From the NCBI RefSeq assembly GCF_000003815.2, contig NC_049983.1:19468999-19532998 (forward strand): a DNA stretch of 64,000 nucleotides, written 5' to 3'. Shown here piece by piece: positions 46,326 to 59,615 of this stretch. Every line of letters starts with the position of its first letter. Position 1 is the first letter of the stretch. The notes under the pieces are model-generated. The model was not told the origin of the DNA. It saw only the letters and a list, made by a program, of their open reading frames with translations, and made no database searches. The stretch is from Branchiostoma floridae (Eukaryota; Chordata; Leptocardii; Amphioxiformes; Branchiostomatidae). A program made the translations under genes and the position numbers.

Positions 46326-49009
46326 TAGAAGTGCTGATGATGTTCATAAACCATAATTTTTTAGCATTCTAATATTGAATGCTTAGCCAACTATTGGTAG
46401 GATATAACAGCACATAGCTTTCGCTCTTTGACCTTGGCTGCATCTGAAAGTTTCAATAAACATAGCCTTTGGCATGATAAAGGATGTGTTATTCCATTGG
46501 GGAGTGATAAACTTCATTGTTAAAACTGTATCTATGATCACACTTAACCACAGCTGTACCAGACTCCTTTGATCGTCCTTGCTCTGTCTAATTGGTAATC
46601 AGGCAGTTACCCATTCAAACAGTGATTTGTTTGACTGTTAAATGTTTACAATTATGCTGATTTACGAGTTGATCATGGTATACATTTTGATTGCCAAGAA
46701 TTGTGATTGATGCTCTTTAGATGCTGAAAAGTGCAAGGTGTGAAAGCTGTAAAATAGTTATTGTGTAAATGGGATAAAGGCATGTATTAAACTTGTTAGT
46801 ATTAAATGTGGGCAATGTCAGTAATAAAGCATGGAAGGTGGAGGGTAAATAAATAAAGTTTTTACTTCAATATTACAAAAAGTAGTTGGCAATACAAAGT
46901 GTTTTTCAGCATTTTATACAGAACTCTGACCATCTTCCCTGGGGGAAAGAAGTGCATTTTGAACCTTTTCAAGGTTTTGCAATTGCTCATACAAGGGTTT
47001 TATGATGAGTAAAAGAAGAAAATAAGTTATCGAATTGTATCAGACATTCTGCTGCAACCATGTATTATCACATCCATACTGTTAAACAACATAAAAACTT
47101 CTAACTGTGAGTTAAACATATTGCAAGCATTTTCCTGGACATGTACTCATTTGTAGTCCATGTAACTCAGCTGCAATGAAACAAGAAAGCAGAGCACCTC
47201 AGCAACACCATTTGAAACATCAAAGCAGACAAGAAAACTTCAAACTCTTAATTGAAGTGCTCGCAAAGCATGTAGTTTTCCTGTAGTCAGTGAAGATCAA
47301 TACTGAGGTCTCAGTAGCAAACAAGCCTCAAAGAAGTTTCGCAGTTTGTAATTCCAGTTGGAGAATCCTTGGACAGTAAAGTTGGCCGAGGATTTATTTT
47401 CTCCTGTCAGAAGGCCTGCCTCAAGCGACAAGATTCCTTCCCTTCGTATTGGAAATCAATCTCTGGTCAACCCGACGCTGGCAGCTGGTACTTAGATTGT
47501 GAGACTTTCCTGCCGCAGTGAAAATGTAGGTTTCTTCCTGCCATGTTTGATATACCTCCAGGGCATCATTAACTTTAATCTGCTGGAGCTTGCCTCCATT
47601 TTATGCCTGCTTTAACTGCCGCTATATGACTGCTATGCATGCTGCCCTTTTGTTTTTATGACCCCCTGTCTCCGTTTTACGACACGTGTGGATAATGGTT
47701 GTATCTAGTGTTGTATATCTTTGCCCTTATCCATCTCCACATTCTGCCCTTGTGTAATGTAACCAGTGACCTTGTAGCCTCTCTGCCTGCAGCTTTGCTT
47801 CACACCTGTTTTTCTTCAAAGAAAAGTTTGTAATTACTTGTTTACAAAAAACCTCACCAATAAAAACAAATAGATAAATCCCTAGATAACAGCTGACCTT
47901 TCTACTGTCTCTCATGACAAATTAAGTGTTTTATTGTTTTTGACACCTTTTCAATCCCTCCAACCACAGACATGCAGTTACATAGATAACAATCACAAAA
48001 CTATGGCAGTGTTTTTATGTTGATTTATGATAAAATTGTTTGAATTCAGTCCAGAAACTATTTACAGCACTGTTGACATTCAAATGTGCAAACTTAAACC
48101 TGCGTTGAATGCATTTTATTTACAAATGTACTGTTCCTTCAACAAAGGGAAATTTTAGCTGCTTTACTCATCATCATCATCCCGGCTTTACTAGCCATAC
48201 TATATGTTTCATTACAACCTGTCGAAAGTTGCATGATAAGTTGTAGCAAGTTTAATGCCCTGCTGTCCAGTATTGATGATGTTGAACCACACTGTACCCA
48301 TTTTACTGATGTGGTACTTTGTTTGAATTGATTTTAACATAACCGCAACTCGATGAAAGGAATTTCTGATTGATTGCTGTGCAGTTAGGGGAATATCTAT
48401 ATTGTACCTTCATGCAAAATGGTGTTGACCTCTTTGCAGAATGTGTATCATTGATTAAGCCCTTTTAGCAGTGCAATCTTTTGGTGCAACTATAGTGCTA
48501 GTAAATCTTTGCCTCCCACTTCTTTTAGATGTAATCATTAGTCACATGTGGACATATTCTAATAATGATACATCCTGTAAGTGCTATAAAAATTTCTTGT
48601 ATAGAAACTTTCCCTTACTGCATGGTTAATTTTTGCTCAGTGGCTTTCCAATACCTGTATTCATAATGAGGTTTTTGGACCATAATTTCTCTAATGGTTA
48701 TTTGCAATCTTGGAAAACAAGGCATAACATTCTTCTTAGTGTTTAGTAGGGGAAGTGATCTGAAGATCATAAGACACATGCATACAATTGATATTGATTT
48801 CAGTATTTTGCATTGTTTTTACCAAAATTTACAATTTCATAAGACCAGCATATTTTGATGAATTGAAGTATTTATAGGATTTGCTTATCGATGATCTGAA
48901 GGAAATATTGGGTCACGTCTAGCCTAATTGAATTGCGCTTATAGCGGCCAGTCCAAAATTTGAATGCAGGGAGGGGCCAGTCCCAGCCCTGAGCTGCAGA
49001 TTTTGCTTT
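46326..49009. other. unassigned DNA
   Basis: No gene or element recognised. A minus-strand frame at 47727-47915 has weak splice borders only. Confidence 0.35.
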
Positions 49010-49011
49010 TA

Positions 49012-49221
49012 CACTAGTACACCTTTATCAGTGTGGTAACCTATGTTCCTTGTACTTAAAAACAGGGTATTTATGGATATCATGTTACATGTTGTATATT
49101 TTGAAAATGTTGCCGTTTGAAACCACCGTCCGTCGACTTGATATCCCTAAGTACCAAGCATTTAAAGACAACGAGTTACACAGTCATGTAGGTTACCCCG
49201 CAGAATAAATTAAACTAGTGT
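49012..49221. mobile_element. family A palindromic MITE, copy A6
   Basis: Complete but diverged hairpin, left end CACTAGTACACCTTTATC, right end ACTAGTGT, flanked by TA at 49010-49011 and 49222-49223. The latter TA is shared with A7. Confidence 0.85.
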
Positions 49222-49223
49222 TA

Positions 49224-49436
49224 ACGCTAGTTCACCTTTATACGTTGGGTAACCTATATCCGTTGCTTTTAAACGTGGTATTTGGGGATATCACATCGAC
49301 AGACATTGGTTTGAAATTGCAATATTTTCAGTATATTGCAGCTTAAAACTACCACCCGTCAACTTGATGTGCCTAAATGCACTGTTTTGAAAAACAATGG
49401 ATATAGGTTACCCCGCGGATAAAGGTGAACTAGTGT
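49224..49436. mobile_element. family A palindromic MITE, copy A7
   Basis: The best-preserved member: ACGCTAGTTCACCTTTATAC at the left, GGATAAAGGTGAACTAGTGT at the right, TA on both sides. It abuts A6 through one TA. Confidence 0.92.
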
Positions 49437-51628
49437 TACATGTAGACTAGGTCATATCTCCTACAAAAGTGTACAAAAATGTAGGGCCGATGTCCTCCAC
49501 TGACTGTATTGATCTCACACCTTTCTTTATTGAAAAAGTAATGACATACAAGGAAGGAAGGAACTAAGCCTGGTATGTAATTAATAGCCTCCTTGGTAAT
49601 GGTTAATTATGTTCCACATCCCGTGACGACTCATCAGATTGATTGCCATAATTAGGAGTTTGATATTTCACATGTTTTCCAATGGTGAAAAGGTTTTCCA
49701 ATGGTGAAAAGGTTACTTTTACAGGTAAGTGCAAACTTGTGAGTCCTGCTATTGGAGCAAAGTTTGAAGTTACTCTTACTGTTGGCTTCAATCTCCCTTT
49801 TTTTGTATAAGTGAGTGGCGGTAAATCGCATTCACCAGCAGGTTTAGACGTCTGTAATAAACTGTGATGAAGTTTTGTGTGGTTTCATCATAAGAGTGCA
49901 CTTCTGGATATTACTCGGTAACACTACTTGACAATAGCGTCATTAATCATTCCTTCCCGACTCAAAACGGTGAAGCACTACTGATCAAAAGACTGCTGGT
50001 AGAATTTGTACACATTATTAACCTTTAAGGCACACCATCTGTTTACACATTGAATTTTCACACTCCAGTTTTCTTGCCAATCTGTCACTGTCATCGCCCC
50101 GTCTTGTCAGAATGCTTCTGTTTCATAAGATGGCGTCTTGGCAGGTTTGTCTTCTCCGGGGATTCTATGCAGGTGGTATAAAGTTCGGTGTTCTGAATCT
50201 CTGCGTAATGACACAAAATGGATTCCCTCGAGGAACTGCTGAACACATGACACAGTTTGATACAGAAGGAAACTTTGTGATCATTACAGAAGTTTTATCT
50301 CAAGGTCCCAGTCCCGTGCCGTGATCACTGTGTCATTTAGAGCGTACATTTTACCTCATTAGTGAGATTACTACTCGGGTAATTTGCGAGGCACACAAGC
50401 CGTTGATTACCCTTTATCAGCCTTGCCGCAGCTTCTATTGAGCAAGCGTGGACATTTATTTTTTGCAGTCGATACCTTTACAATTGTGTGGGGTGTTCCC
50501 TTTTTGACATTGATTGAAGTTTCCCTTGAAAGGGCTGTAAATCCTTGACTTTACATTAGGAGTTATCGAACAGAGTTTTGCGATAACGATGATAATAAGT
50601 TACCCAGTTAGAACATGTTCTGCTTTTTGGCACATCGCTGGGTAGTAAATATCCTTACATAATGGAGAAGTTCACACTCCCGTGCTTAAACATCTTGCAC
50701 GGAGACACCTCATTTGTGCCAGGTTGTTAATGACTCATTTTTGTAATAGAACCATAGATCTCCCCTTACAAAAACACATAGCGTGTAATAAAGGGAATCA
50801 ATTATGTCATTAGACCAGGAGTGCCTTATGGATGGGTGTCATTTCCCACAAAAAGGAAAGTTCAACCGCAAGTTGGAACGGTAGTAAAACGTAATGGCTT
50901 TTTCGCAAGATCAGTCTTCAACTGCCAATTTTTGTGAAATGTGGTTAAATCAATGCTAACCCGGGTGACACAGGTGCTGCACCTTTCAATATCCACGGGG
51001 TCACAAAACAATTTCGCCTAATGGACCCTGGAATTTGATAAAAGCTATTCTTACTCTGTACATCTTAGGGAATAGCTGATGATCATAGAACTATAATATG
51101 ACGGTAAGTATAGTGTTGCTTGTAGATTTGTCATCATTGACTCATTGTAGAATGGCTGAACTTAGGGAACTCTGATGCAGACTGCAATTGTTTTTTTTAA
51201 ATACTGGCCATTCAAATGTTACCTTGTTTTCATAGCAAACATTTAACAAGTAAATTCAAACATTCAAGTAAACATGTTTCTTGCAGCTAATGTATTTAAT
51301 AGGTAAATTACAATGTGTAAATCTTGGCTGTTCCAAATTTTTCCTACATCTAATCTAATTGCTAAATCATAGACAGGCAGACCAAAATCAATTATACCTC
51401 CCCATAAATAATTAGCCTACCACCTCTCAAATTAGTAGCCTCTTCCATTGACCCCTTGACCTGGAATGTCTGTTAATCAAGGTTTAGAAAATGAATAATT
51501 CTACCGCCTACTTCCTGTCATTTTTGCAACTCTGACTTTTAGCTCTTCACTTCTTGTCACTCATTGGTGAAACATGCCTAGCATATGGACAAACAGACTC
51601 ACCAAATGGCAAAAACAAACCCCTGGCA
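49437..51628. other. unassigned DNA
   Basis: Contains a 19-bp direct repeat TTTTCCAATGGTGAAAAGG twice in succession (49675-49712). 50330-50470 is unusually rich in TAAT/ATTA-type motifs, but nothing further can be supported. Confidence 0.35.
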
Positions 51629-51840
51629 AGGCAAGTTCACCTTTATCTGCTGGGTAATATATATCCGTTGTTTTGAAAAACAGAGTATTTATCAATATCG
51701 AATGCAAATTGATGGAAGGCATTTTAAAACTGCAGTATTTTCAAAATATTACAGTTTAAAACCATACTTGCATTCTCTTAATACTTTTCTTGAAAAACAA
51801 CGGATATAGGTTTCCCTGCAGATAAAGGTGAACTTAGCAT
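51629..51840. mobile_element. family A palindromic MITE, copy A8
   Basis: Complete hairpin with GCAAGTTCACCTTTATCTGC at the left, AGATAAAGGTGAACTTAGCAT at the right and TATTTTCAAAATATTACAG at the centre. TA follows on the right. Confidence 0.85.
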
Positions 51841-52514
51841 TACACATGAATGCAACTTACTATGCTCCACACAGTTGGCTACCTAATGTTACCCAAAGCT
51901 GGATATATCCCATAAATCTTGTCAGCCACCTCTTACCCACAAATGTATCCCATCATCCGGTTCCAGAAAAATGGAGGGAGGGGGTCAGGTCAAAAGCCAT
52001 CCGAAACTACTACCCGAAAACTTTAAAAGGCTATCAATAAATGAAGTTGCCTGGGTGTCCCTGATTCTCGGTTCCTATGTGATCTGTCATGATTTAGGAT
52101 CTTGCGGCTAGGGTACTGCAGATGCTGGATTTGTGCCTGTGCACAGCTTAGGTGAGCATGAATGATTGAAACGGCGGAATCAAGACTTTTCTGCTTGAGT
52201 AATCATCATAATTACTTGCGTGGAAGACTTCTCTTAGCCTTGTATGACACATCCTATGATTCATAGTCAACCAGGTGCATTTATATTGCAATGGTACTTT
52301 ATTCTGATGCTGAAGCAAATAGTGCATGTGGCAAGAAACTTCCTAGCACAAAAATGGACAGCTATAATGAATGTTTGTTGATCTACAAGTTAAATCTTTG
52401 AGGTATTGACTGGATTTTTCAGATGTTTTACAGGTTTACCACAAATTAGACATTCAACAAATCATACAAAGCCTTTCGAATTCCAGCAACAGATCACAGT
52501 GGAATGAGATAATG

Positions 52515-55500
52515 TAAACTTTTTTGGTAGCGGGAGCATGGTTTTGTCCCATATATGCAAATGAGCAGCATGCATACATTCACATGCTAATAAGTACGTG
52601 TAATTTAACATAAGCACTTTTTGTACATTTTGGTTCACACTGTACACTCCAGTACAGTTCTGTACACTCTTGTTCACTCTGTACTCTCCAGCTTCACTCT
52701 AGCGCACTCTTATACACTCTGGTACACTCTTATACACTCTAGTTCACTCTGTACACTTTGGTTCACTCTGTACTCTGCTTCCCTCTATTCACTCTAGCGC
52801 ACTCTCATACACCCTTATACACTCTGGTACACTCTAGTTCACTCTGTACACTTTGGTTCACTCTGTACTCTGCTTCCCTCTATTCACTCTAGCGCACTCT
52901 TATACACTCTTATACACTCTGGTACACTCTTATACACTCTAGTTCACTCTGTACACTTTGGTTCACTCTGTACTCTGCTTCCCTCTATTCACTCTAGCGC
53001 ACTCTTATACACTCTTATACACTCTGGTACACTCTTATACACTCTAGTTCACTCTGTACACTTTGGTTCACTCTGTACTCTGCTTCCCTCTATTCACTCT
53101 AGCGCACTCTCATACACTCTTATACACTCTGGTACACTCTAGTTCACTCAGACTGTACACTTTGGTTCACTCTGTACTCTGCTTCCCTCTATTCACTCTA
53201 TCGCACTCTTATACACTCTTATACACTCTGGTACACTCTAGTTCACTCTGTACACTTTGGTTCACTCTGTACTCTCTAGCTTCACTCTAGCGCACTCTTA
53301 TACACTCTTATACACTCTGGTACACTCTAGTTCACTCTGTACACTTTGGTTCACTCTGTACTCTGCTTCCCTCTATTCACTCTAGCGCACTCTTATACAC
53401 TCTTATACACTCTGGTACACTCTTATACACTCTAGTTCACTCTGTACACTTTGTTTCACTCTGTACTCTGAGCTTCACTCTAGCGCACTCTTATACACTC
53501 TGGTACACTCTTATACACTCTAGTTCACTCTGTACACTTTGGTTCACTCTGTACTCTGCTTCCCTCTATTCACTCTAGCGCACTCTTATACACTCTTATA
53601 CACTCTGGTACACTCTAGTTCACTCTGTACACTTTGGTTCACTCTGTACTCTGCTTCCCTCTATTCACTCTAGCGCACTCTTATACACTCTTATACACTC
53701 TTATACACTCAGGTACACTCTAGTTCACTCTGTACACTTTGGTTCACTCTGTACTCTGCTTCCCTCTATTCACTCTAGCGCACTCTCATACACTCTTATA
53801 CACTCTGGTACACTCTAGTTCACTCTGTACACTTTGGTTCACTCTGTACTCTGCTTCCCTCTATTCACTCTAGCGCACTCTTATACACTCTGGTACACTC
53901 TCCTACACTCTAGTTCACTCTGTACACTTTGGTTCACTCTGTACTCTCTAGTTCACTCTGTACCCTTTGGTTCAATCNNNNNNNNNNNNNNNNNNNNNNN
54001 NNNNNNNNNNNNNNNNNNNNNNNNNNNNNNNNNNNNNNNNNNNNNNNNNNNNNNNNNNNNNNNNNNNNNNNNNNNNNACACGCACGTAAGACGCTTTAAG
54101 AACTAGAGTGTATAAGAGTGTACCAGAGTGTATAAGAGTGCGCTAGAGTGACGCTGGAGAGTACAGAGTGAACCAAAGTGTACAGAGTGAACTAGAGTGT
54201 ATAAGAGTGTACCAGAGTGTATAAGAGTGAACCAGAGTGAACCAAAGAGTACAGAGTGAACTAGAGTGTACCAGAGTGTATAAGAGTGTATAAGAGTGCG
54301 CTAGAGTGAATAGAGGGAAGCAGAGTACAGAGTGAACCAAAGAGTACAGAGTGAACTAAGAGTGTACCAGAGTGTATAAGAGTGAACCAGAGTGAACCAA
54401 AGAGTACAGAGTGAACTAGAGTGTACCAGAGTGTATAAGAGTGTATAAGAGTGCGCTAGAGTGAATAGAGGGAAGCAGAGTACAGAGTGAACCAAAGAGT
54501 ACAGAGTGAACTAAGAGTGTACCAGAGTGTATAAGAGTGTATAAGAGTGCGCTAGAGTGAATAGAGGGAAGCAGAGTACAGAGTGAACCAAAGTGTACAG
54601 AGTGAACTAGAGTGTACCAGAGTGTATAAGAGTGTATAAGAGTGCGCTAGAGTGAAGCTGGAGAGTACAGAGTGAACCAAAGTGTACAGAGTGAACTAGA
54701 GTGTATAAGAGTGTACCAGAGTGTATAAGAGTGCGCTAGAGTGAAGCTAGAGAGTACAGAGTGAACCAAAGTGTACAGAGTGAACTAGAGTGTACCAGAG
54801 TGTATAAGAGTGTATAAGAGTGCGCTAGAGTGAATAGAGGGAAGCAGAGTACAGAGTGAACCAAAGTGTACAGAGTGAACTAGAGTGTACCAGAGTGTAT
54901 AAGAGTGTATGAGAGTGCGCTAGAGTGAATAGAGGGAAGCAGAGTACAGAGTGAACCAAAGTGTACTGAGTCTGAGTGAACTAGAGTGTACCAGAGTGTA
55001 TAAGAGTGTATGAGAGTGCGCTAGAGTGAATAGAGGGAAGCAGAGTACAGAGTGAACCAAAGTGTACAGAGTGAACTAGAGTGTATAAGAGTGTACCAGA
55101 GGGTATAAGAGTGCGCTAGAGTGAAGCTAGAGAGTACAGAGTGAACCAAAGTGTACAGAGTGAACTAGAGTGTACCAGAGTGTATAAGAGTGTATAAGAG
55201 TGCGCTAGAGTGAATAGAGGGAAGCAGAGTACAGAGTGAACCAATGTGTACAGAGTGAACTAGAGTGTACCAGAGTGTATAAGAGTGTATGAGAGTGCGC
55301 TAGAGTGAATAGAGGGAAGCAGAGTACAGAGTGAACCAAAGTGTACAGAGTGAACTAGAGTGTATAAGAGTGCACCAGAGTGTATAAGAGTGCGCTAGAG
55401 TGAAGCTGGAGAGTACAGAGTGAACAAGAGTGTACAGAACTGTATTGGAGTGTACAGTGTGAACCAAAATGTACAAAAAGTGCTTATGTTAAATTACACG

Positions 55501-55582
55501 TACTTATTAGCATGTGAATGTATACATGCTGCTCATTTGCATATATGGGACAAAACCATGCTCCCGTTACCACTTTTTTTTA
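52515..55582. repeat. ~3-kb inverted repeat with minisatellite arms (foldback-like)
   Basis: Left arm 52515-53977 and right arm 54078-55582 are reverse complements. The outer ~125 bp of each arm is unique sequence (GGTAGCGGGAGCATGG at the left; CCATGCTCCCGTTACC at the right) and is nearly identical between arms. The inner ~1.35 kb is built of 10-bp monomers (TTATACACTC, TGGTACACTC, TAGTTCACTC) organised into about 13 higher-order units of 90-105 bp per arm, each with one GCGCACTC block. Translations of the array are chance. The structure resembles a foldback transposon, but no target duplication was determined. Confidence 0.9.
53978..54077. other. assembly gap (100 N) at the palindrome centre
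   Basis: Undetermined bases exactly at the axis of the inverted repeat. The true loop or spacer is unknown. Confidence 0.99.
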
Positions 55583-57717
55583 ATGCTCAACTTTATTGTA
55601 TCTTCATTTTCCTTGTTTCTTTTCTGTTAAATTTCTTGTGTGATATTATTTAGTTCAATAGTGTACTAGATCCATTAATGCCATTATGATCATTTCTATT
55701 ACATCACTTACAGCTACTGACATGAACATTATGTAAGTTGTCTGCACAAGTTACTTCTGCCCATTAAACATTGCTCACGAAAGCTGAAACCTATTGTATA
55801 AAATTATATAGGTCATTGACTATGATATATAACAAGCAACAGGAATCAGACCTCATTAAGTTAATCATTTGTTATACAGATGATCTGAAAATTTATCTTT
55901 CTGTCAGATTTGTTTGCTGCGGGTGATTGTTGAGGGAGATGGAGAGAAAAAAATACTTTTTTTGAAGTTCATGTATGCCTCATTCTATATCGCAACAGAC
56001 TTTCTGGCACCTACATTTATAGCATGCTTTGAACCATTGATATGATTCTTCCTGTCTGCTATAAAAAGAACACAGTTAAAAGCAGACTGATGCAAAGGCT
56101 GTTACCAGATAAGGGACAGTCTGTTGTCTAAATCTATTTACTGACACTCTGACTGTTTCTGAACAGTCGTGATGAAATATGACTCAAGAAAACTGTTCTG
56201 ACACTCTGGCTATTAAAGGCCAGTCGATCTGTCTTCAAGGCCTTGTCACCAAGCAATTTTATTTTATAAGTAGAGACTGTGTAGTAAATGGTGACTTTTA
56301 ATGCTGTATTCTCTTAATCCCTTGTGACCGATTAAACCTTTCCGAAGGAAGCAAACCTGGCATGAGGCTAGGCTGTTGTTTTACGACAAAATGTCTATAT
56401 CCACTTAAAAATTTTGTATGTGTCTCATACATGTATTTCATGTACATATATCCCGCTTAAAACCATTTGGAGTTCACAGGAGGCAGAGGGTAAGTAGTAA
56501 CACCCTAATTGTTTTTAGAAGGGGATGTAGAATTTGTTTGACAGCTTGATAACCAATCAATGTAAGTTTGCTAGCCCTAATCTAAATTGATAGTCTTTGA
56601 AAATGACTCTCCAAAATATCAGGCTGAGTATGTGTAATGAGTGCTTCCTTCAGACAATGTCTGGCAAGATTTAAACAGTTGCAGCTCATTTGTAATTTCA
56701 CCCATAGACTTTGTTTTAAAGATGTAACTTTATAGAGTCTATACATGCATCACTGATATATGAAACTTTTTTTATCCAATTTTCAATGCAATTCTTTGAA
56801 GGAAAATCTATATTCAATCTGGCAATTTAAAGCACTATCCAATGTGTGCTGACATACAGCAGCAAATGCCAGTTATAGCATCATAAAGGTTTGATAAATG
56901 GTTTCCAAGAGGCACACAGTTTGGAAATATCTCTCTGAATTGTACCAAAATAACAATGTGTGGTATTCCTGACACCTGCAGTGTCTGCTGCAGCATGTGG
57001 TTATTAATTGTGGACAGGGATTGCCATCAGCTCGCTTTATTGACGTTTTTAAGCACCCAATTTATATGTGGAAATGGGATGTTAGAGTGGACCAATGGTA
57101 GGCAAGGGAGTAGCCTTTCTCATTGCCGTCAGCAGGAATTCCTGATCCCGATAGTAAACGTATTCACGAGTCAATTTCACTGCTTGATTGCAGATAAATC
57201 TCCACCTTTATTTCAAATGTGGAGCCCAGGTACGAATGAAAGACCACATGCAATTGGCTGAGTTCTTAGCTCTGTACTTTGCATGTTTTGCTCAGCCAAT
57301 GAGAGGGTGCGTTATAGCATGGTTTCTGGACCACTAGGTGTAGCAGAAGTCAATTTTCATGGGTGATAGCATTCCTGTCTAACTTGTTCAGTTTGACAGA
57401 TGAGTGGTCATCCACACAGCTTGGTGTCTTCGTTCTGTAATCCTTTCTTTACTGTGTTGTCTGGTGATGATCAATAACTGAGCTTTGCATCCATCTATTA
57501 ACCTATTTGCATTTAGGTAGGTATTCAATAATCTCTCTTTGACCAAATCATGTTGTGGCTTTGCAATGAAAAGGTTATCACGGGGATCACAGTGGACAGT
57601 AGGTTTATTAATGTTGTTATTCTTTGCAGCAAAGGTCAGAAACATTATTTATCTTAGTGCCTGATTCATCAGAAATAGAGCGTATCCAGACCAGGCTTCC
57701 AGAAATCCCTTAGGATA
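55583..57717. other. unassigned DNA
   Basis: No element recognised. A minus-strand frame at 57388-57645 has an acceptor-like CTGACCTTTGCTGCAAAG and a donor-like AACACA|GTAAAG bracketing about 57 codons (for example PRDNLFIAKPQHDLVKERLL), a weak exon candidate. Confidence 0.3.
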
Positions 57718-58083
57718 TAACCTTCTTACGCTCACTGCTTTGTGAGTGCATTAAAACATGAACCAGATGTTCCATTCTACCCTCGTATGTCCATGTAGGT
57801 TGGAGTGTTTGTTGTAGGCCAGTTTTATAGAGTAGAAGTGATGCACTTTGTACAGAACAATCAAGAGGAATGTTACAACCGTTGTTCTCTGATGGATAAG
57901 GACCTTCTTATGCTCACTGCTTTGCTATAAGTGCATTAAAACATGAACCAGATGTTCCATTCTAGCCTCGTATGTCCATGTAGGTTGCAGTGTTTGTTGT
58001 AGGCCATTTTTATAGAGTAGAAGTGATGCACTTTGTACAGAGCAATCAAGAGGAATGGTACGTTGTTCTCTGATAGATAAGAA
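57718..58083. repeat. tandem duplication, ~183-bp unit, two copies
   Basis: Both copies contain CTCACTGCTTTG, CATGAACCAGATGTTCCATT, CTCGTATGTCCATGTAGGTT and AGAAGTGATGCACTTTGTAC. Copy 2 starts near 57901. Confidence 0.92.
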
Positions 58084-58118
58084 TGGGACCCATCCATTGG
58101 TAATGTTGTAACCAAGTG

Positions 58119-58135
58119 TTCAGCACCACGGACAG
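58119..58135 (+). promoter_or_regulatory. RE1/NRSE-like site 6 (exact core)
   Basis: TTCAGCACCACGGACAG, identical to the 17-bp RE1 core. It lies about 35 bp after the 183-bp duplication and outside both of its copies. Confidence 0.7.
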
Positions 58136-59615
58136 ATGTTTATAATCTTCGTCAGACATTTAAAATCATTGCAAAAACATAAGTGTGTTTGTAGACAATC
58201 AAAAAATTCTTAATAGTTGATATTGCATAGGGGACAAAACTACCTTTCTAATATTGAAATTGTGTATCCATTCCCATACCATGTTTTAGGTGATGTGTAA
58301 TTATTCTGAATGAAAAAAGGAGCCACATACCATACCGTAAGTTAAGTCCGAACAAGCCCACAGCATATGCTATTAGCCTCTATCAGTGTGACATGTACCA
58401 GTGCAACCTTTTTGACAGCTGAATGCTTGATTGTTTCCTCACCGGCAGCATCACAGTTAATTCCATAACATCTTATCGTGCATATTTATGGAGATCAAGG
58501 TCAGACACATGACCCATCCCGAAAACTCATCTTCGCCGCCACATAAACAGAAGTGTGAACACAACGTTAAGTGTTACTGACATGAGATGACTTTGATATG
58601 GGGCATGCTCTGCGAATGTAATTGAGCGAGGAAGCTCGTAAACATATATTAAGCGAAGTCAACCCACTTCTCGCCTGTGATCCTATAGATAAAACAAAGG
58701 GCGCCCGTGTGTCAGAAAAGCTGATAGAAGCTCTCTGCTTGCAATAAATTTTATCTGCACTCTGTCCAGTGAGAAATGAGCAATCACCAATACATAAATT
58801 CTGAAATATTATCATTACACTACAGCAAGGGTAGATATACAGTCATATACCTTTGTGATAGCATTGATGTGGCCGTAAACTTACAACTGATGACATTTAT
58901 GTGACCAAAGATCACGGATCATATACAGCCGTTACACCACGGTACAGTAAATTGTGTGTTTTACTGCTTGACAGGACGCTATTAGTATGAAGAATCAGTA
59001 TGAGGGTTTGTCAGTTTACTCTATGACAACAATGCTACCACGATGAAGGTCATGTATTCCTCTGACATCTTTCTTTGTGTGGGCACCACAATTCTCTGCC
59101 TTTTATGGAAACTAAACTTAATTATACAAGGAAACCCACATGGCCAGTTCCTCATGGGAGCACTTAAACAGAGCTCAATAGTTGAGTGAGGATTTCCAGA
59201 AAACAAAGGGAGTTGTTACCACCCATAACCTGTCCATCCTGTGTTATATATTTGTGATGGATTGATATCTTGTGTGATAGTGATCTGTCAATATCTTGCT
59301 AAATCAGAGTGCTTCTGTGTACCTGGCTTTTGTTGGGGTGAATGGTTTTGACATGCATTCTATTTCCTGTAATTGTTGCTTCAAGGTATTGTAGTCAAGA
59401 CAATATGCATGTACATTGTTGCTGAATAAACCTTTGACAACTTTGGAAATGTAGTGTAGAAGAAAATGGCCTGCTGAAGCCAGGAAAAATCTTTAACATG
59501 ACATCTTCTCCTAAAAAATATAAGAAGTCTATACTAATGGTATTGTCCTTACTAATTTTGAGCACTGTGGGGGGGGGGGAGCATGCTCTATTGTTATCAG
59601 GGGTATATACTACTG
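58136..59615. other. unassigned DNA
   Basis: Two minus-strand frames (58567-58815 and 59021-59206) look mildly coding, but only one border of each is convincing. A run of G (59570-59579) lies just before the next element. Confidence 0.3.

Noticed and set aside
52640-55440. Open frames in the minisatellite (for example repeated TLVHS/SLCTL peptides) as a repeat protein
   Set aside because: They follow from the 10-bp period lacking stops, occur on several frames and on both arms, and have no start or splice context.
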